This document shows positions 1-13,200 of a stretch of DNA of 64,000 nucleotides, in pieces; the first letter of the stretch is position 1; the number at the start of each line of letters is the position of its first letter. The stretch covers positions 169,640,933-169,704,932 of the forward strand of contig NC_081824.1 in NCBI RefSeq assembly GCF_030867095.1, in the 5' to 3' direction. Below the pieces are notes generated by a model, which saw nothing but the letters and a program-made list of their open reading frames with translations, did not search any database and was not told where the DNA came from. The stretch comes from Alligator mississippiensis (lineage: Eukaryota > Chordata > Crocodylia > Alligatoridae). The translations under genes were made by a program, and so were the position numbers.

Positions 1-1566
1 GTCAACCCCTTCCTGTCTGTATATCATGAAGGGTGGGGCTGAAAAGGAAGGGAGGCCTGTAAAACTAAGCTTTGTAAAAGGGGAATAGAGAGCTTGGGAC
101 AGATCGGGGCATGTTGGATGGAGGAATATGATGTAGTGGGGTGGTAACTGTTTCTTGGACAGAGAACTATACTATCCTGACAGGGTGATAATCTGGCTGG
201 AAGACAAGGGGAGCAGCAAGCTGACATGCTTGCTCCTGACCTGCAGCATCCACCCAGCTATCCCAGTTCTGGGTTCCCCACACCCATCTCTGCCAACACC
301 CCTCACTCCTGCAGCTCCTCTCATGTTCTTTTGTCAGCTTCCCCATGAAGCTCTGCTTGTACACCTCAGTTTTACATATGCCCTTCACCCTGCTATTGCA
401 GTCCTGGGCCTCTCCTGAGTGAAAACTGACTTGCCAAATCAGTGTGGGGTTTTGTGATGCAAAGAAGCATTGTCTGGGGTGTAAGCTGAGGCCAGTGAAC
501 TCATATTACTTGCGAGTGAAATCAGGGTTGCAGTCCAGGTTTTAAGCAGTGAGCAACCAACACATTACCTCACTATGCTAGCTTCTACACCCCAAGAAAA
601 GAGTGCTCTAAGTTGACTTCGAGTCCTTGTCCGTGTGTGTGGGTGTGTGTGTGTGTGTTCATTTCCCTCCACTGAGCTGTTGGGGTAGTTCGCACTGGAG
701 CAGTGAAAGTCCAGCCAGCCTTGGACACCGACCTCTCCTTTGCAACCTCCAATCCCCAAAGCAACACAAGGCCCAACTTAGTTTTTCCCTTTCACGTGCG
801 CTCCCAGCTAGTCCCTGCTGGTTGTCAGAGGAGCTGGGGGAGCAGCTGTGCTGCTCTGCAGCCCTAGCAGAGCTGCTTTGCAGGAAGGATGAGGTCATTT
901 CATGCTGACAGCCCTGTTTTCCTGTGGGTGATGGATTGCAAGGCACAGCATGTAAATAAAATGCCTGTGTCACCTGCAGGCTTATCTCCCAACACCGAGG
1001 GCTGGGTGGGGAAGGGCCCTGCCTGCCACAGCAGGGATAGGAGACATACTCTCAAGTTGCTTCCTAGCTCCCTGCACTTGGTACAGCAATAGCTGCTCAG
1101 TGTCTTTAACTACCTGCCGTTCCATGAACGGGCAGTGTGACTTATAAGCATGAGCTGAGCTGAGCCCAAACCCTCCTGCCTGATGTGATCAGCTGTTGTC
1201 TTTGCTTGGCTCTTCAGTGAAGGTGAGACAGACCATCCTTTCTGGCTGCCTGACCTCATTTCAGAAGGGTTTCTGGCCTGGGCAGCCCATAGTGTGCATG
1301 TAGCCTAGTGGTCAGGGATTCGGTAGTGGGGACTACCAGGCATTGTGAAGTCTGGTGTCTGCTAATGTTCACAGCTTAGAGCTTAGGATGCCCTGACAGG
1401 GCCAATGCAGCACAATAGCCACCACCCTAAGGGCCCCATTCAACCTGTCTCAGTCTTGGGAGGAACCGCTTTGAAGTCACAGAACCTTCTTATGGGAGGG
1501 GACATGGTGTGCCAGGCTTGGTCCAGAATAGGTCTCGGAGGGCAGGGCCCTTTCCTGCACACACAA
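1..1566. other. no gene seen; probable intron
   Basis: No spectrin-like exon or known repeat is recognised apart from a (GT)n run at 633-659. Confidence 0.5.
633..659. repeat. (GT)n microsatellite
   Basis: About 13 GT units interrupted by GGG. Confidence 0.9.
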
Positions 1567-1770
1567 GTGTGGCTGAGAATTAGGATTCCTGGGTTGTCTT
1601 CCCAGCTCTGTCACAGATGTGAGATATGACCTTGAGGTACCTTTCTGTGCCTCAGCTTCCCTGACTGCTCAATGGGCCAATAACACTCCGCCACTTCCAA
1701 CGGGGACTGTTGAGGAGCCTGAGCTAATATTCAAAGAGCATGTTGAGCCATACAGATGGCAAGAATGTTA
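1567..1770 (+). repeat. MIR-type SINE
   Basis: TTAGGATTCCTGGGTTGTCT, ATATGACCTTGAGGTAC and CTGTGCCTCAGCTTCCCTGA occur in the MIR order, and the copy continues with the AATA-rich 3' part. Confidence 0.7.
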
Positions 1771-2190
1771 GACTGGCGCAGTGCTGTGTCTTTGTTTTTC
1801 TTGAGGCAACAGGCTTAGGGGCAGGCCAGGGACTGCATGCAACCTACAAACTCTTTCTGCACTAGAAGTGAGCCCTTATGACACTGGTGGCTTCACTCAC
1901 AGCCACTGTCCCCCGTACCAGAGGAGAAGGCAACCCCACAGGGCAGTGGGGTCCCACCTCTCTCTTAGCATGGTTGGGAATCTTGCGTGTGTTCAGTATC
2001 CTAGGAGCTGTGGATGTTAGTCCAAGCTTGCTCCCAAACACAGCTCACACACAGGGAAGAATCTAAACAATCTCACAGCCTCTGCCTTGAATTGAACTGG
2101 ATTAACAACACTGTTCATTTCGGACCTTCTCCCCAGCTATGACTGCTCTTAGAGGTCCTCCCTCAGCCCTGCTCAGCCCACACTCTAGAT

Positions 2191-2445
2191 CATGGGTGGC
2201 CAACCTGTGGCATATGTGCCAGAAGTGGCACAGGCAGCTTCTGCTTGTCCCATGCAGCAGTGAAAGGATTGGGAGCCCAGATAGGACAGGGAGCAGAAAG
2301 CAGAGCAGCAGATTGGATGGGAAGCACACAGCAGGGAGCAGAAAGCAAAGCAATTGAACTGGCAGGGAAAGAGATCAGAATGGCACTTGGGAAGTGTGTG
2401 ATGCCTAACCTGTAGCACGCCTGCCAAAAAGGTTCGTCCCCAGGG
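2191..2445. mobile_element. hAT-type MITE with perfect target-site duplication
   Basis: A 255-bp element starts CATGGGTGGCCAACCTGTGG and ends with an imperfect inverted repeat. It is flanked by identical 8-bp copies of CTCTAGAT at 2183-2190 and 2446-2453, as expected for hAT transposition. Confidence 0.88.
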
Positions 2446-2453
2446 CTCTAGAT

Positions 2454-5400
2454 TGTCTTCTCCCAGTCATGTCCTTTGTGTCCAGGTGGGATGATGAGCC
2501 AGCTACCGAAGTAAATCAACCACACACTTAATATTTTCCCAGTAGGCTCAACAGTGGTAGCAGGAAATAGCTAGTGTTCTGTTAAGGATGGCTAGCATAT
2601 ATTTACAGCCTGCAAGAACTACACCACAAAGCCCCTATCCTTGTGGCTGTTTTTGGAGGAGCTGAGACCTTGGGTGCTCAAGGGAGTGGTATCCAGCCTT
2701 TTACTGGTGAGAAGCTGAGACTCGGCATCCACAGGCTCCACCGGTAGGTCTTTCTCAACAAGGAAGTGGACGTGGAAGAAGAAAAGCAGAAGGCTAGGAG
2801 CACCTGGGGTGGTGACATTTGCTCTCTGGTGGACTAAGGTCCCCACCCTTCCATGTGGCCATCCCCTAGTTCCCTTGGTTTGTAAGGGCCTTGTTTTGAG
2901 GTGGGTTGATCTGGGGTGGCTGGGCGCTGTACAAATGAGAACTTCAGGGCCAGCTCCTGAGCATGAGACTGTCCTTTCCCAAGACTGTCACTAGGATGAA
3001 AAGCCCGTGGAGCGGGGACAGGTGGAGCCTGTCTCATATAGTGGGGAACTGGGCAAACCTGTCAGGGGGTGCAGCCTATCTGGCCTGGGGCAGGCAGTCT
3101 AGTCTGAGATGAGGAGAGTGAACATCCTTAACTGAGCAGCTGTTGTCATGTTTATGAAATGGACCTAGTGGGCTTAGCTGGGAAGGGAACCTTTGCAGGG
3201 AGAGCCCAATCAGGCTGTGCTCTGAGAAGGTCATGAATGGGGCAGACACATAGAATGGCCTCATGCAGTGAGGCAATCACTATTCTGTCGCTGCAGCACT
3301 CGGACTGGCAGGTGGAGGGGGACTGCATGTTCACAGACAGATACTCTGGTGGGCTGCCCTGAGCCCTGCTTCAGATCTCCCTGTGAGGCCACACCACAGC
3401 AGGCAGGGTTCTAGTGCTTTGTGCTGCCCACAGTACTGTCACTGAGTGTCCTGGTTGGAGTTTGTATTTCAAAGAGACTAAATGAAAGGTGCAGGTCCGT
3501 ACTGAGAGCCCTGGTAGGAGAATCTCTGTTTCTAAGACAGGATTTGTTCAGCCCTTGCAGTTGCATGGAAAAGTTTGTGAAGTGTGATCTAAAGGTAGTC
3601 TATGCACCATCTACTGGAATGTGCAGGTGGCCTGAAACAACTTTTCAGAGGGGAGAAGCTGCCATAGCTGGAGCCTGTTGCTCCACATTGTCCCTGCACT
3701 GGGTCATATGGGCACCATCATGGCTAGGGCAGTGTTGGAAGAGGCCTATCACTCCAAGTCCTTTACTACAGTGATTGAGAGTCCTCCCTTCTTGATGGAC
3801 ACTTACCCACCATGGGACAGGGGAGGAGTGAGCCATGGAGGGTGACAGGACTCCCATTAGCCCAGCACACAGCTCTGCCACCACCACACTAACTGGGGGT
3901 GATGCTCTGGTGCAGGGACAGGATGGGAGGGACCCCAAAGGGAAAATATCTGTCTGGTCCTGGATTTACAGGCTGGTCTGTTAAGAGGTTGGAGTGACAG
4001 CTGTCACCTTTTTTGAAGGGGGTAGTGAGCAGAGTCCCTGCATATTCCATGTTGGCTCAGCCTGGGATTTAATCAGGGAGAGATGTTCCACTGAATACAG
4101 AGATCAGTCCTCACTCCCTCTCTGAATTATCTTGCAGGTGGAGCAGCTGCCACGCCATCCCATGCCAGGTGTCTCTGGGTTGAATACCAGTGCTCTGGTG
4201 TCACAGGCTGTTGGGGGCCTCCTGGGAGCAGAATGGGGGGAACCCTAGGGTTGTGGAGTAGGAGCAGTTCAGGGCCCTAGCACTGAAGTATCTGGAAAGC
4301 AGTTGCATTTCCAGCAGGCTGTGGGGCTGCTGCTGCGGCCGGGAGAGCACGCAGCTGGAGCATGGCTTTATCCTGATTTGGCCTTGACCTCTTGGCAGGG
4401 GGCTTTGTCCTATACTCAAATTAAACTATAGGATTTTTGTTGCCTGCTGCAACAGGGCTTTGAAAATGGCTGCTCCGGGAGCTGGGCTCAGCAGATAACA
4501 CCTCCTGCCCCATGCCACCCTACCCCACCCCACCACCACCATTCCCCTTGAGTGCTGGGAGGACTTACTCTACAGGAGTTCAGTCTTCATGACAGGCTGC
4601 TCAACTTGCAGCCCCTTTCCTGTGCTCTTCCCACTGGTCCAGTAGTGTAACTAGTGGTGGATGAGTAGGACTTCATCCCCAGGTGCCGATTTAAAGGGGT
4701 GCCTGCTCCCCAGGGGCAGCTGCAGCTGGTGTGTGGGGAGCTCATGCCATGATATATAGGACTCTGCCCACCCCCACCTTCCCCCACATACTCTGCTCTC
4801 CAGCACTCAGCAAAATACACTCGTCTGGGCTCTGCCCAGGATGCCTTTGTGTTGATCTTCTCCCTCCCAATCTGATCCATCAGCCTCCTTTGAGACCACA
4901 GTCACCCCCCCAACCCGGGCTGTGCCCACAACCCTCACTCAAGTCCTAAAACCTCAACACATCACCCTCTATGGACTCTGCTATGCTTTCTCTGCAAATC
5001 CTGCCCCTGGGCTGGAAGCAGTTTAGGGCATGCCTGGAGTTGGGGCACCACCTGGCTTCTTGGCCAGCTCCGTCCCCCAGCACTGATTGGCACAGGCATC
5101 CTTGCTGCAGCAAGATGCGAGGTACTCAGAGCCTCAGCCCTGCACAGGGGCTCGTGCAGCTGGACCTCGGGCTGAGCTTGGACGCAGGCCAGTTCCTGCT
5201 CTGGCTGACCTTCGCCGGCACCCCCGGTGGAGCTGGATCCCGGACAGCACATTCCGTCACCGCTGACCGCCAGACCGGGCCCCAGAGGAAGTGCAGCGCT
5301 TCTCCCCCTCTCCGAGTTGCCTAAAATAAGAGGCTCCAGATCCCTGTGGAGGAGCTCGGAGTTGAGCTGGGAACCCAGGCTGCCCAAGTGCCGTGCAGTC

Positions 5401-6214
5401 AGTGGAGGGAGACGGACAGGAGAATTGCCCTTTTGTTTTAGCAGCCCTCTCGCTTCAGAGCTTGGTTCATCCCTGGAGGGAATGGGGTGGGCAGGCAAGG
5501 GAAAAATGTCTCCAGAGCCCTGGAGTCTGTGAGGGGGGTAGGGCCCGAGACAGCAGAGCTGCAGAAGCAGGGAATGATGCATTTCCTCACCTCCCTTGCT
5601 TGAATAGTGGGACAGGCCACTGAGCATGGGACAGCCAAGGCATAGTCCGAGAGAGGCACAAAGCAACTCTGTCAGCACCCCCCACTCCAGCCCTGAAGCC
5701 CTGCCCCACTGTCACAGCCCTGAGTTCCCCGACACCCAGCCCTACCCTTGTCCCTCACTCCTGCCCTGCACCTCCCCCTTTTTGTGGCACGCTATTTGTT
5801 GAGTTGTGAGAGAAAGTAAATGTGTGGACCGTTCTCCTTTGTGGCAGGAGTGCCAGCTCCCTTTGCCTATGCCGAAGGGCAGCAGGCTGGCTGGCTGCTT
5901 CAGTCCATTTGCCTCATAGGTGCATTTGACCCAGTGCTGATGAGCTCTATGTACTTTGGGGGAGTGCCAGAGTGACCCTTCATAGATCAGTTAACACTCT
6001 GGGGTGTGAGGCACAGGGTGAGCCCAGGATCACCAAGGGTGAGGCAGCTGGGGGTAGAGGTGTGAAGCGGAGGGCTGTAAATGTCTGAGCTCCTAAAATA
6101 AGTCAGTTCCATCAGCCAGCTCCTGACCACAGGCCTGGAGGACAATGGGGCAGTGCCTGCCTCTGAAAAGATACTAGGGCAATCCTGGGAATTACAGGCC
6201 AGCTCACTTTGAGC
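2454..6214. other. no gene seen
   Basis: No convincing exon is found. A GC- and CpG-richer stretch at about 5070-5330 is the only local change in composition. A 238-codon minus-strand frame across 4962-5678 is judged chance (see rejected items). Confidence 0.5.
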
Positions 6215-6882
6215 CAAGTATGTCAAATACATCTGCTTACCACGGGCCAGATGAGGGGTGCGGGGCCAGTTCCTGGGTTGGATCAGGCCCATGGAAACCC
6301 TCCACATCCAAATGTCTGATCCACCACAGGCAGCACCTGCCCCTGCCAGTTCAGGACACTGACCCCAGTGGGTAGTGCAGTCCAGGACTCATCCCTGGCT
6401 GGCTGCCCCAATGAGGCCAGGCCCAGGCTGTGCTACCTGCACCGTTTGCTGGAGTTGGGTCCTGGGCTGTCCTGCCCATGCTACCTGCTGAGATGTGGGT
6501 GGTACAGGTAGGGACCCAGTCCCAGGGAGCAGCATAGGCAGCATAGCCTGGGACCAGCCCCAGCAGATGTCACAGCCCAGGACCTGGCCCCAGCTAGCTG
6601 CCTCACTACCAATCCCAGTCTGTACCACCTGCACTGCTGACTGAGGCCACATATCAGGTTGTGATGCCCATGCTGCTGCTGAGATGTAAGCAGTGCAGCC
6701 GGGGACCAGCAGCAAGTAGCATAGTGGTGCAGCCTGGAACCAGCCGGAGCAAGCAGCGGAGACAGCAGACAAACGCTGCACATGGGGCCGGTTTGACATA
6801 GCAAAAGGGACAGCATCAGGGACTGGATTATAGGGCTCTGCAGGCTGGACCTGGCCAGTGGGCCACATGTTTGACATCCCTG
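6215..6882. mobile_element. hAT-like non-autonomous element, old
   Basis: Read from the 3' side, CAGGGATGTCAAACATGTGG is a typical hAT-family end, and the 5' side has CAAGTATGTCAAATACAT. The interior has loosely repeated GC-rich motifs. Flanking 8-bp repeats match only 5 of 8, so the boundaries are approximate. Confidence 0.6.
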
Positions 6883-7257
6883 CCTTCAACTGTGCTCAGA
6901 GAGAGGTTTATAAAGCCTGTGTATGATTGGGAGGCTGATCACCACTGGTCCTGCAAGGGGAGATCATTCCTACCTACTCAGAGAGGACCCTGAGGCTGGC
7001 AGTAAAAGAGTCAACAGGTTTAGCTTCTGAAAAGCCCTTGATAAATTCACTTCCAAGAGGCTATTCAAGTGACCTTATAAGGAGGCACACTAACCCTTTG
7101 GTCTTTGTGTCTTCCCTAGCTTTCAGGAAGCCATGCAGCTGCTCCCTGGAAGGAGAGCATCAAGACCAAGGAGCCAGGTGGAATGGCTTGGCTAAAAACT
7201 GGCTTGAGAAACAGCACAGGGCAGGCAAACCCCAACCTGACCCCTCTCCTCGCTCAG

Positions 7258-7278
7258 TTCAACCAGGAGATAATGCAG
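7258..7278 (+). CDS. SPTBN5: exon 1 in window: 21-bp microexon, start of a spectrin repeat
   Basis: A pyrimidine-rich tract ending in CTCAG precedes a 21-bp phase-0 segment encoding FNQEIMQ, followed by the donor GTAGAG. Joined to the next exon (AENWVQ...), it makes a normal opening of spectrin helix A, where F, the acidic residues and the W of the A helix fall in register. The 5' boundary is uncertain, because the frame stays open upstream, but the upstream residues do not look like spectrin. Confidence 0.5.
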
Positions 7279-10200
7279 GTAGAGGCCCTGCTACCCTTCC
7301 TGGGGAGGCCCAGGAGGAAGGTTTGGGAGTAGGAAGTGTGTATGGGCCCCAGGGCAGTCAGCTGGGATGCTGAGGCAGCGACATCTGGCACACATCTCTC
7401 CTTTGGGGTGCCATGTTGTTAGCAGGGAAGAGGGTGATAGAAGGAGGAAGCGGTCTGCTCCCAGCTCCAGTGGAAGAGTGAAGGGGGATGTGCCTGTGGC
7501 CAGAAGCCTTTCATGTGAGCAGTGGGAGGCGGGTGAACTCTCAGCCCAGAGCGAAGCCATTGTTGCGGCATGAGATCATATTTGGCTGCCTTTCTCCAAG
7601 CTGTCAGCCCTAGGGAGGGTGGGTCAGCCCACACGGGGGCCCAGCTTCCTCTCCCCACACAGCAGCAGAGGTGGCACAGGAAAGGAGGGTACAAATGAAG
7701 GGCACCTCTGCCTCTTCAGAAGAAATTTGGGGAGGGAGCACCAGGGGCCAGGAAAGGAAAAGAAAACAAATGCATCACATGGAGGGCAGAGACTCCTGGC
7801 TAGGCCTGCCCTTCTCAGGGAGGCCGTGTCTTCTCCTGGTGGCCTTCAGGGAGCTGTGGCAGGTTGCTCCCCAGAGACAGCGGCCTGGGGACCTACACAG
7901 ATATCCTGCCTAGGGTGGGTCCCATCTTTCTGGCACCAACACTGCTTCACTGCACCCTGTCATGGCAGCAGGCCCCTCTAGTCCAGTATCCACCCCCTAC
8001 TCCATGGATCTACCCTGCTAGCCCATTTGCCCTGCTGCTACCCCAGCTTGTGAACGGGGTGGTGTCAGGCCTATTTTCCCAGGCGAGGGGGCCATGGCCT
8101 TGGGAACTGAGACCTCCTCTCTGTTTGGCAGGCAGAGAATTGGGTGCAAGGGAAACTGCGGGACCTGAAGGATGGCTGTGAAATCCAGGACTGGGAGCGG
8201 GTGGCCCAGAACCTGCAAAGGGACATGAAGGATTTTGAGAACGCACTGATCAAACTCAACCAGGTATGGGGGTGGGGCTCTAGGACCCACTCAGCCCCCA
8301 GGGGTCCACCCAGCAGTCTGCTGTATTACTGGCCTGATCGATGTGTCCTGTCCTCTCCCCCACCCCTTCAGTGTCCCAGAGCCCACCTGGTGATACCCCT
8401 GCATCCCTCAGCTGCCCCTGTGCACTGCCAGTGCTCCAAAGCAGGCCTGGTGACTGAGACCCTTCCCTCCCCTTCTTTCCCCAGATGGGTGAGCAGCTCA
8501 TGGGCTGGCCCAGCCCCAGCGTGGAGACTGTCAGGAGGCAGCTGCTGGCCCTGAGGGAACAGTGGCAGCTGCTGAAGCAGACAGCCTCAAATCAGAGCAA
8601 AGCCCTGGGCGGGCTGAGGAGCCTCCAGGAGTTCAACACGAAAGCTGAGCAGCTGGAGGCCTGGATCAGGCAGAAGGTATGGCCACGGTCACACTAGATA
8701 GGTCCTCATTCAGGCTTCTCCTGTGCCCCAGCCCTCCACAGTTTCCTAGGGACCTTCCCCCTGAAGGGGCGTTTCTGCACCACACCATTCTGCTAAGGCT
8801 CTGGAGCAAGAGCCACCATATGGGAAGTGCATGGCCTCAAGGATAGGGGTTGCCAGAGGTCACCTGCTGAGCAGGGAATTGCACTCATGTTTGTCACCTT
8901 CCCCTCCCCACTTGCTGTTGGGTTCAGGAGGGGACAGTTCCTCTGGAGGTCTCTCAACCTCCTCTGCCATCTCCATGTTGTAACTAGCCCCCATCTGTCC
9001 CAGGAAGAGAAGCCCATGCTGGCTGCCCTCCTGCAGCAGAGCCTGGACAAGATCCAGCTCACCCGCCGTATCCTCGACTTAAAGCAGGTAAAAGTGGCTC
9101 AGTCTCCAGTGTCCTGTTCCCACAGGACCCTGGCCTTCTCCACTATAGCTCAGCCCCCAGCTCCCAGGGAATGATGCATTTCCTCACCTTGGATTTCCTG
9201 GCTCAGGCCCTATCTCATCTCTCTACTGCAGAGGGTCTCATTCAGGGTCACTGGGGAGTCCTGGTGACATAACCACACATATGGGATCTGTTATGGGGCT
9301 GAGCTGCAGGTAGCTCACTAACACCATGCTCTCTTTTGGGGAGGCCTCTCCATATATCTACTGATGGACACAGTGCTCCCTGGTACTACAAGCGGAGGGT
9401 GGGTCTTCAAAAAGCAGGGTAGATATGCACCTTTATATATTAGTTAAATAATATATATATAGAGAGAGAGAGAGAGAGCAGAAGCTTTCATGAACCCAAG
9501 TTCACTCCTCAAAGCCACTCCAGTTGGAGGCAGAGTCCATGGTGCTGGGAGCCCTGGACCCAGTGGCTGCTGTCCACACCTCAGCAGTGAGTGCTGGTGC
9601 AGGGGCTGAGCTCTCCCATGGGCACTGGCTGCTTGTGCTACTTGTTTCCCTCCATCTTGGCCCAGGAGGAGCAGCGGTTCCATGGCCTGCACGAGGAGAT
9701 GAACACCTTGGCCCAGAGACTGGAGAAGCAGGGCAGGAGTGAAAGTAGGAGCATTTCCGCCCGGCGCAAGCACCTCAACAAAATGTGAGCCAGGGGCAAG
9801 GGGCAGGGATGAGTCATCGCTGCCCAGAGCTAGGAAGGCTGAGTATGAGGAGGTCTGGGTCTGTGTGTTGTGACTGTAAGGCTCCTGGCTCCCATCTCCC
9901 GCCTCTCACCAGGTTCCCATGGGAATGCGTGTGGGAGCTGTGCTGGGCCACACTGTCTCCTTTAGCCCCCTCATGCTCTCTCCTCCCAGGTGGCTGCGGC
10001 TCCAGGGGACCCTAAAGGAGCATCATGAGACTCTTCAGCTGGCCCTGGAGGCAGCTGCCTTCATCCAGCAAGCAGACATGCTCCTCAAAGCCATCCATGC
10101 CAAGGTACCCAGTGCTTAGACCAAGATTGGACCCTGCCTCCCCTCGGTGTTGGGACTATATAAGTGTTGGGAGAGCTGTTGCAAGGATGGTTTGGAAAAA

Positions 10201-13200
10201 TCTCTGCTCTGCTCTCAGCCCTGGCACCTGGGCAGCAAGGGGATTAGGGGTGCTGTGGAAGGGATATCCATGCCCCAGGAAGCCAGGGGGAGTGCTCCAG
10301 ACTTGGCTCTTCAGGGAAACCCACAGTCAGCTGAGGTCAGAGTAGTGTTGTTGAACCATTTCCACTCCCCTCTGGCCATGAGTTCAGTGGGCAAAGCTTG
10401 GGATCTCAACAGGGTTGAGCAGGGGCAATGGGCACCTATAATGCAGTGTGGAGGATGCCCCAGAAAAGGGGCTTGGATCTTCCCCACCCTGACCTGTACA
10501 GTCAATGATGTGGGCTTTCCCACTGCCCACATTCCCTCCCTTTGGGTGGGAGCTGAAATTAGAAACTTGGAGCCAGGATGAGTCCTGTACCCCATTCCTC
10601 AGCCCCTTGGAGGGGAGTGGAGCCCACTGTGAGGAGAAGTTAGGAATGAATGTGGGGCAGGATGTGAAGCTTTTCCCCTGTGGGCCTGCTTGGCCTCTTG
10701 AGAACCTGAGCACTTCTGCTGAGGCCTGGAGAAAGGTGACATCCCACTGACCCCCTGTTCTGGCCCTGAGTCACCTGACAGGGCTGCTCCTCACTCAGCC
10801 TGCTTTTGGGGCATCAGCCCATGAGTTGTATCACTGCCACTGCCTCAAGAGTTGATAACCCCTGCCCCAATGGGAGCTAGATGAGAGGAAGCAGCCCCTG
10901 TTAGATAAAGGCTCCCCCAGCCTAGGCAGTGTTGTGGGCTAGGATCATTCGTGGAGAGATATTCAGATGCTCTAGTGATGCTCCAGGGGTTTGGGCCCTA
11001 TTCCCACCTCACACTTCTGAGGGGACCATGACTGCTGCTTCATCTTGCAGTGGAGGAGTCTCTATGGAGTGGGGAAGCAGGGGGAGGCCGATCCCAGCCG
11101 GGAGCAAGATGTGAGGGACATTGCCAGCCAGGTGATGGTAAGTGCTGGGCATCGTGCTGCCCCAGAACCACAGGGAACACCTTGCTGGAGAAGTGAGGTG
11201 TGTGCCTTAAAGGGACCTCTCCCTCTGGCATCCGACTGGGTCACTGAGATGGTATGGGCTGGGTGGCATGAGCTGCAGTCAAACCCATGTCTGACTGAGC
11301 TGTCAGCATGGAGGGATTACTGTGTGTCATGCTCTGAAACCTCTCTAGCTGAGGTGGCTGCATCTTGGGCTGCCCTCAGATGTCTAGAGTCTCAGAGGAT
11401 GCTGGATGTTGGGCAGGGGCTGATGCATGAAGAGGAGGGGTCAGTGGGAAGGCTTGTGAGAAAGGAACAGGGCCTCTCTGTCCTGCTTATCACCTTCTCC
11501 CAGAGGACTTAGCATAGCCTGCACTACCCAAACAGCCTCTGAGCTCAGTTCTGGCCTCAGGAGGCCCATCTACAGCCAGCTCCATTAGATCACTCCTCAC
11601 ATCTCTCCTTCAGATATTGGATGTGACTGTGTCTCAGCTCATCAGTCTCCATCCCAGCCTGGTAGCCCGCGTCACTCACAAACACCGAGATGTCAAAGAG
11701 AGTTGGGCCCGGCTCCAAGAGGTGCTAAGGTATGGCAGAGCCTCTCAGGGATGAGTCTGAGAACCTTCATTAAAGGTTTCTGAGAAAAAGCTGAGTAGAC
11801 TTCTATCTGGGACAGTGCAGAAATAGCTTCTCTTGCAGCTGTGCAGGGGGTTGGACTAGATAACTTTTTAAGGTGTCTTCCAGCCTTATGATCCTCTGAT
11901 CAGGCCCATGGGGGGTCACTTGATATCCATTCCCACCCGAAGATCAGATGAACAGAAAGGCTTATGTGTTAAAGCAGAGGGGCCGGATCCAGCCCACAGA
12001 GTAGGATCATCCAACACATGGATTTCTGCCCTCACTCGGGCTGCAGTGGTGGGGCTGCTTCCCACAGCAGGAGCCAGAGTCAGGGCAGGGCCCCAGCAGC
12101 ACCACAGGCAGAAGCCTTGCAACCATGGTCAGAGCCCCAGCTCTGTCCATGGTGCCAGGGCTTCTTTCTGTGGCAGCAGCCCTCACCCCAGTAGCAGTGC
12201 AACCAGAAGCCCTGCCACCGTGGTCAGAGCCTTGGTGTGGTCCACAAGCACATACAAAGCAGAGGATGTGGCCCTCCAACCAATTCGCATTTAATACTCC
12301 TATATTCAAGCAAGAGGAAGTCTGGACTCGAATTCTGCTCTCAGCACTTCAGTTGCCTCTATGTTTGATCTGAAAAATACATCCTCATCCTGCTCTATGC
12401 CGCAGTTTTGTCATGTGTATAATGGGAGGCAGGGATCTCACCCCACTGTTATGGGGGTGCAGGCTGGATCTGTGAGTAGCAGGGAGTGAAGATGTGGGGC
12501 AGGCAGAAGGGCCTGTGACATGCCAGAGTGAAAGCTGTCTTTTAAATTTGTCTGAATAGCATAGGTACAATAAGCAATGGTAAGATTTTTCTGGAGCATT
12601 TACACAAGGTAACTGGAATTCACTGGCAGAGTTTGTGGATGACTCCTTTTTTTTAAAGCTGGATCCAAGGTACCTTCACTTTCTGGATTCCCTTGTCAGG
12701 GGCTCCAGACCCCTTTTCTCTTGTGAGCCTGCCTCCGCTCCTATGTCCGCCCCAGAGGAGTTCTGGAGGTCCGCACAGCTCAGGTCTCCCTTCTCCACTC
12801 CTTGTCCTTTTGCCATGCAAGTGCCCTTCTTGCCTACTCTGACATCCCTTTTCCATCTCCTTCTGTGCTCCCCTTCTCCTAGGAATGAGAAGTCACCTGT
12901 GCAGTCCCTGACAAGCAGTTCTCCAAGGGAAGCCCTGAGCCCTGAGCAGACAGGAGGCAGTAGTGAGGGAGTTGCCGGAAATGAAGCTGGAGACAAGAAA
13001 AAGAGAGTCCCAGGAAATGAGGTAAGAACAAAAGCTGGGCCCAGACCCCTACTCCCCTTCCCATGACAGGAACAGCCACACCTGTGCCACCTGACATAAT
13101 TATTTGGCAAAGCAACATGGGAAGGTGCTTGATTATTTGTGCCCTGGACTGGAAGTAACAGCTTTGTGACTGCCACATGTCCACCCTTGTGAAGCTAGCG

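Noticed and set aside
800-905. Helix-like stretch (WLSEELGEQL) as an upstream spectrin exon
   Set aside because: No matching donor and phase, and the pattern is too short to call.
4962-5678. 238-codon open frame on the minus strand
   Set aside because: Low-complexity composition, no homologous pattern and no consistent splice sites.
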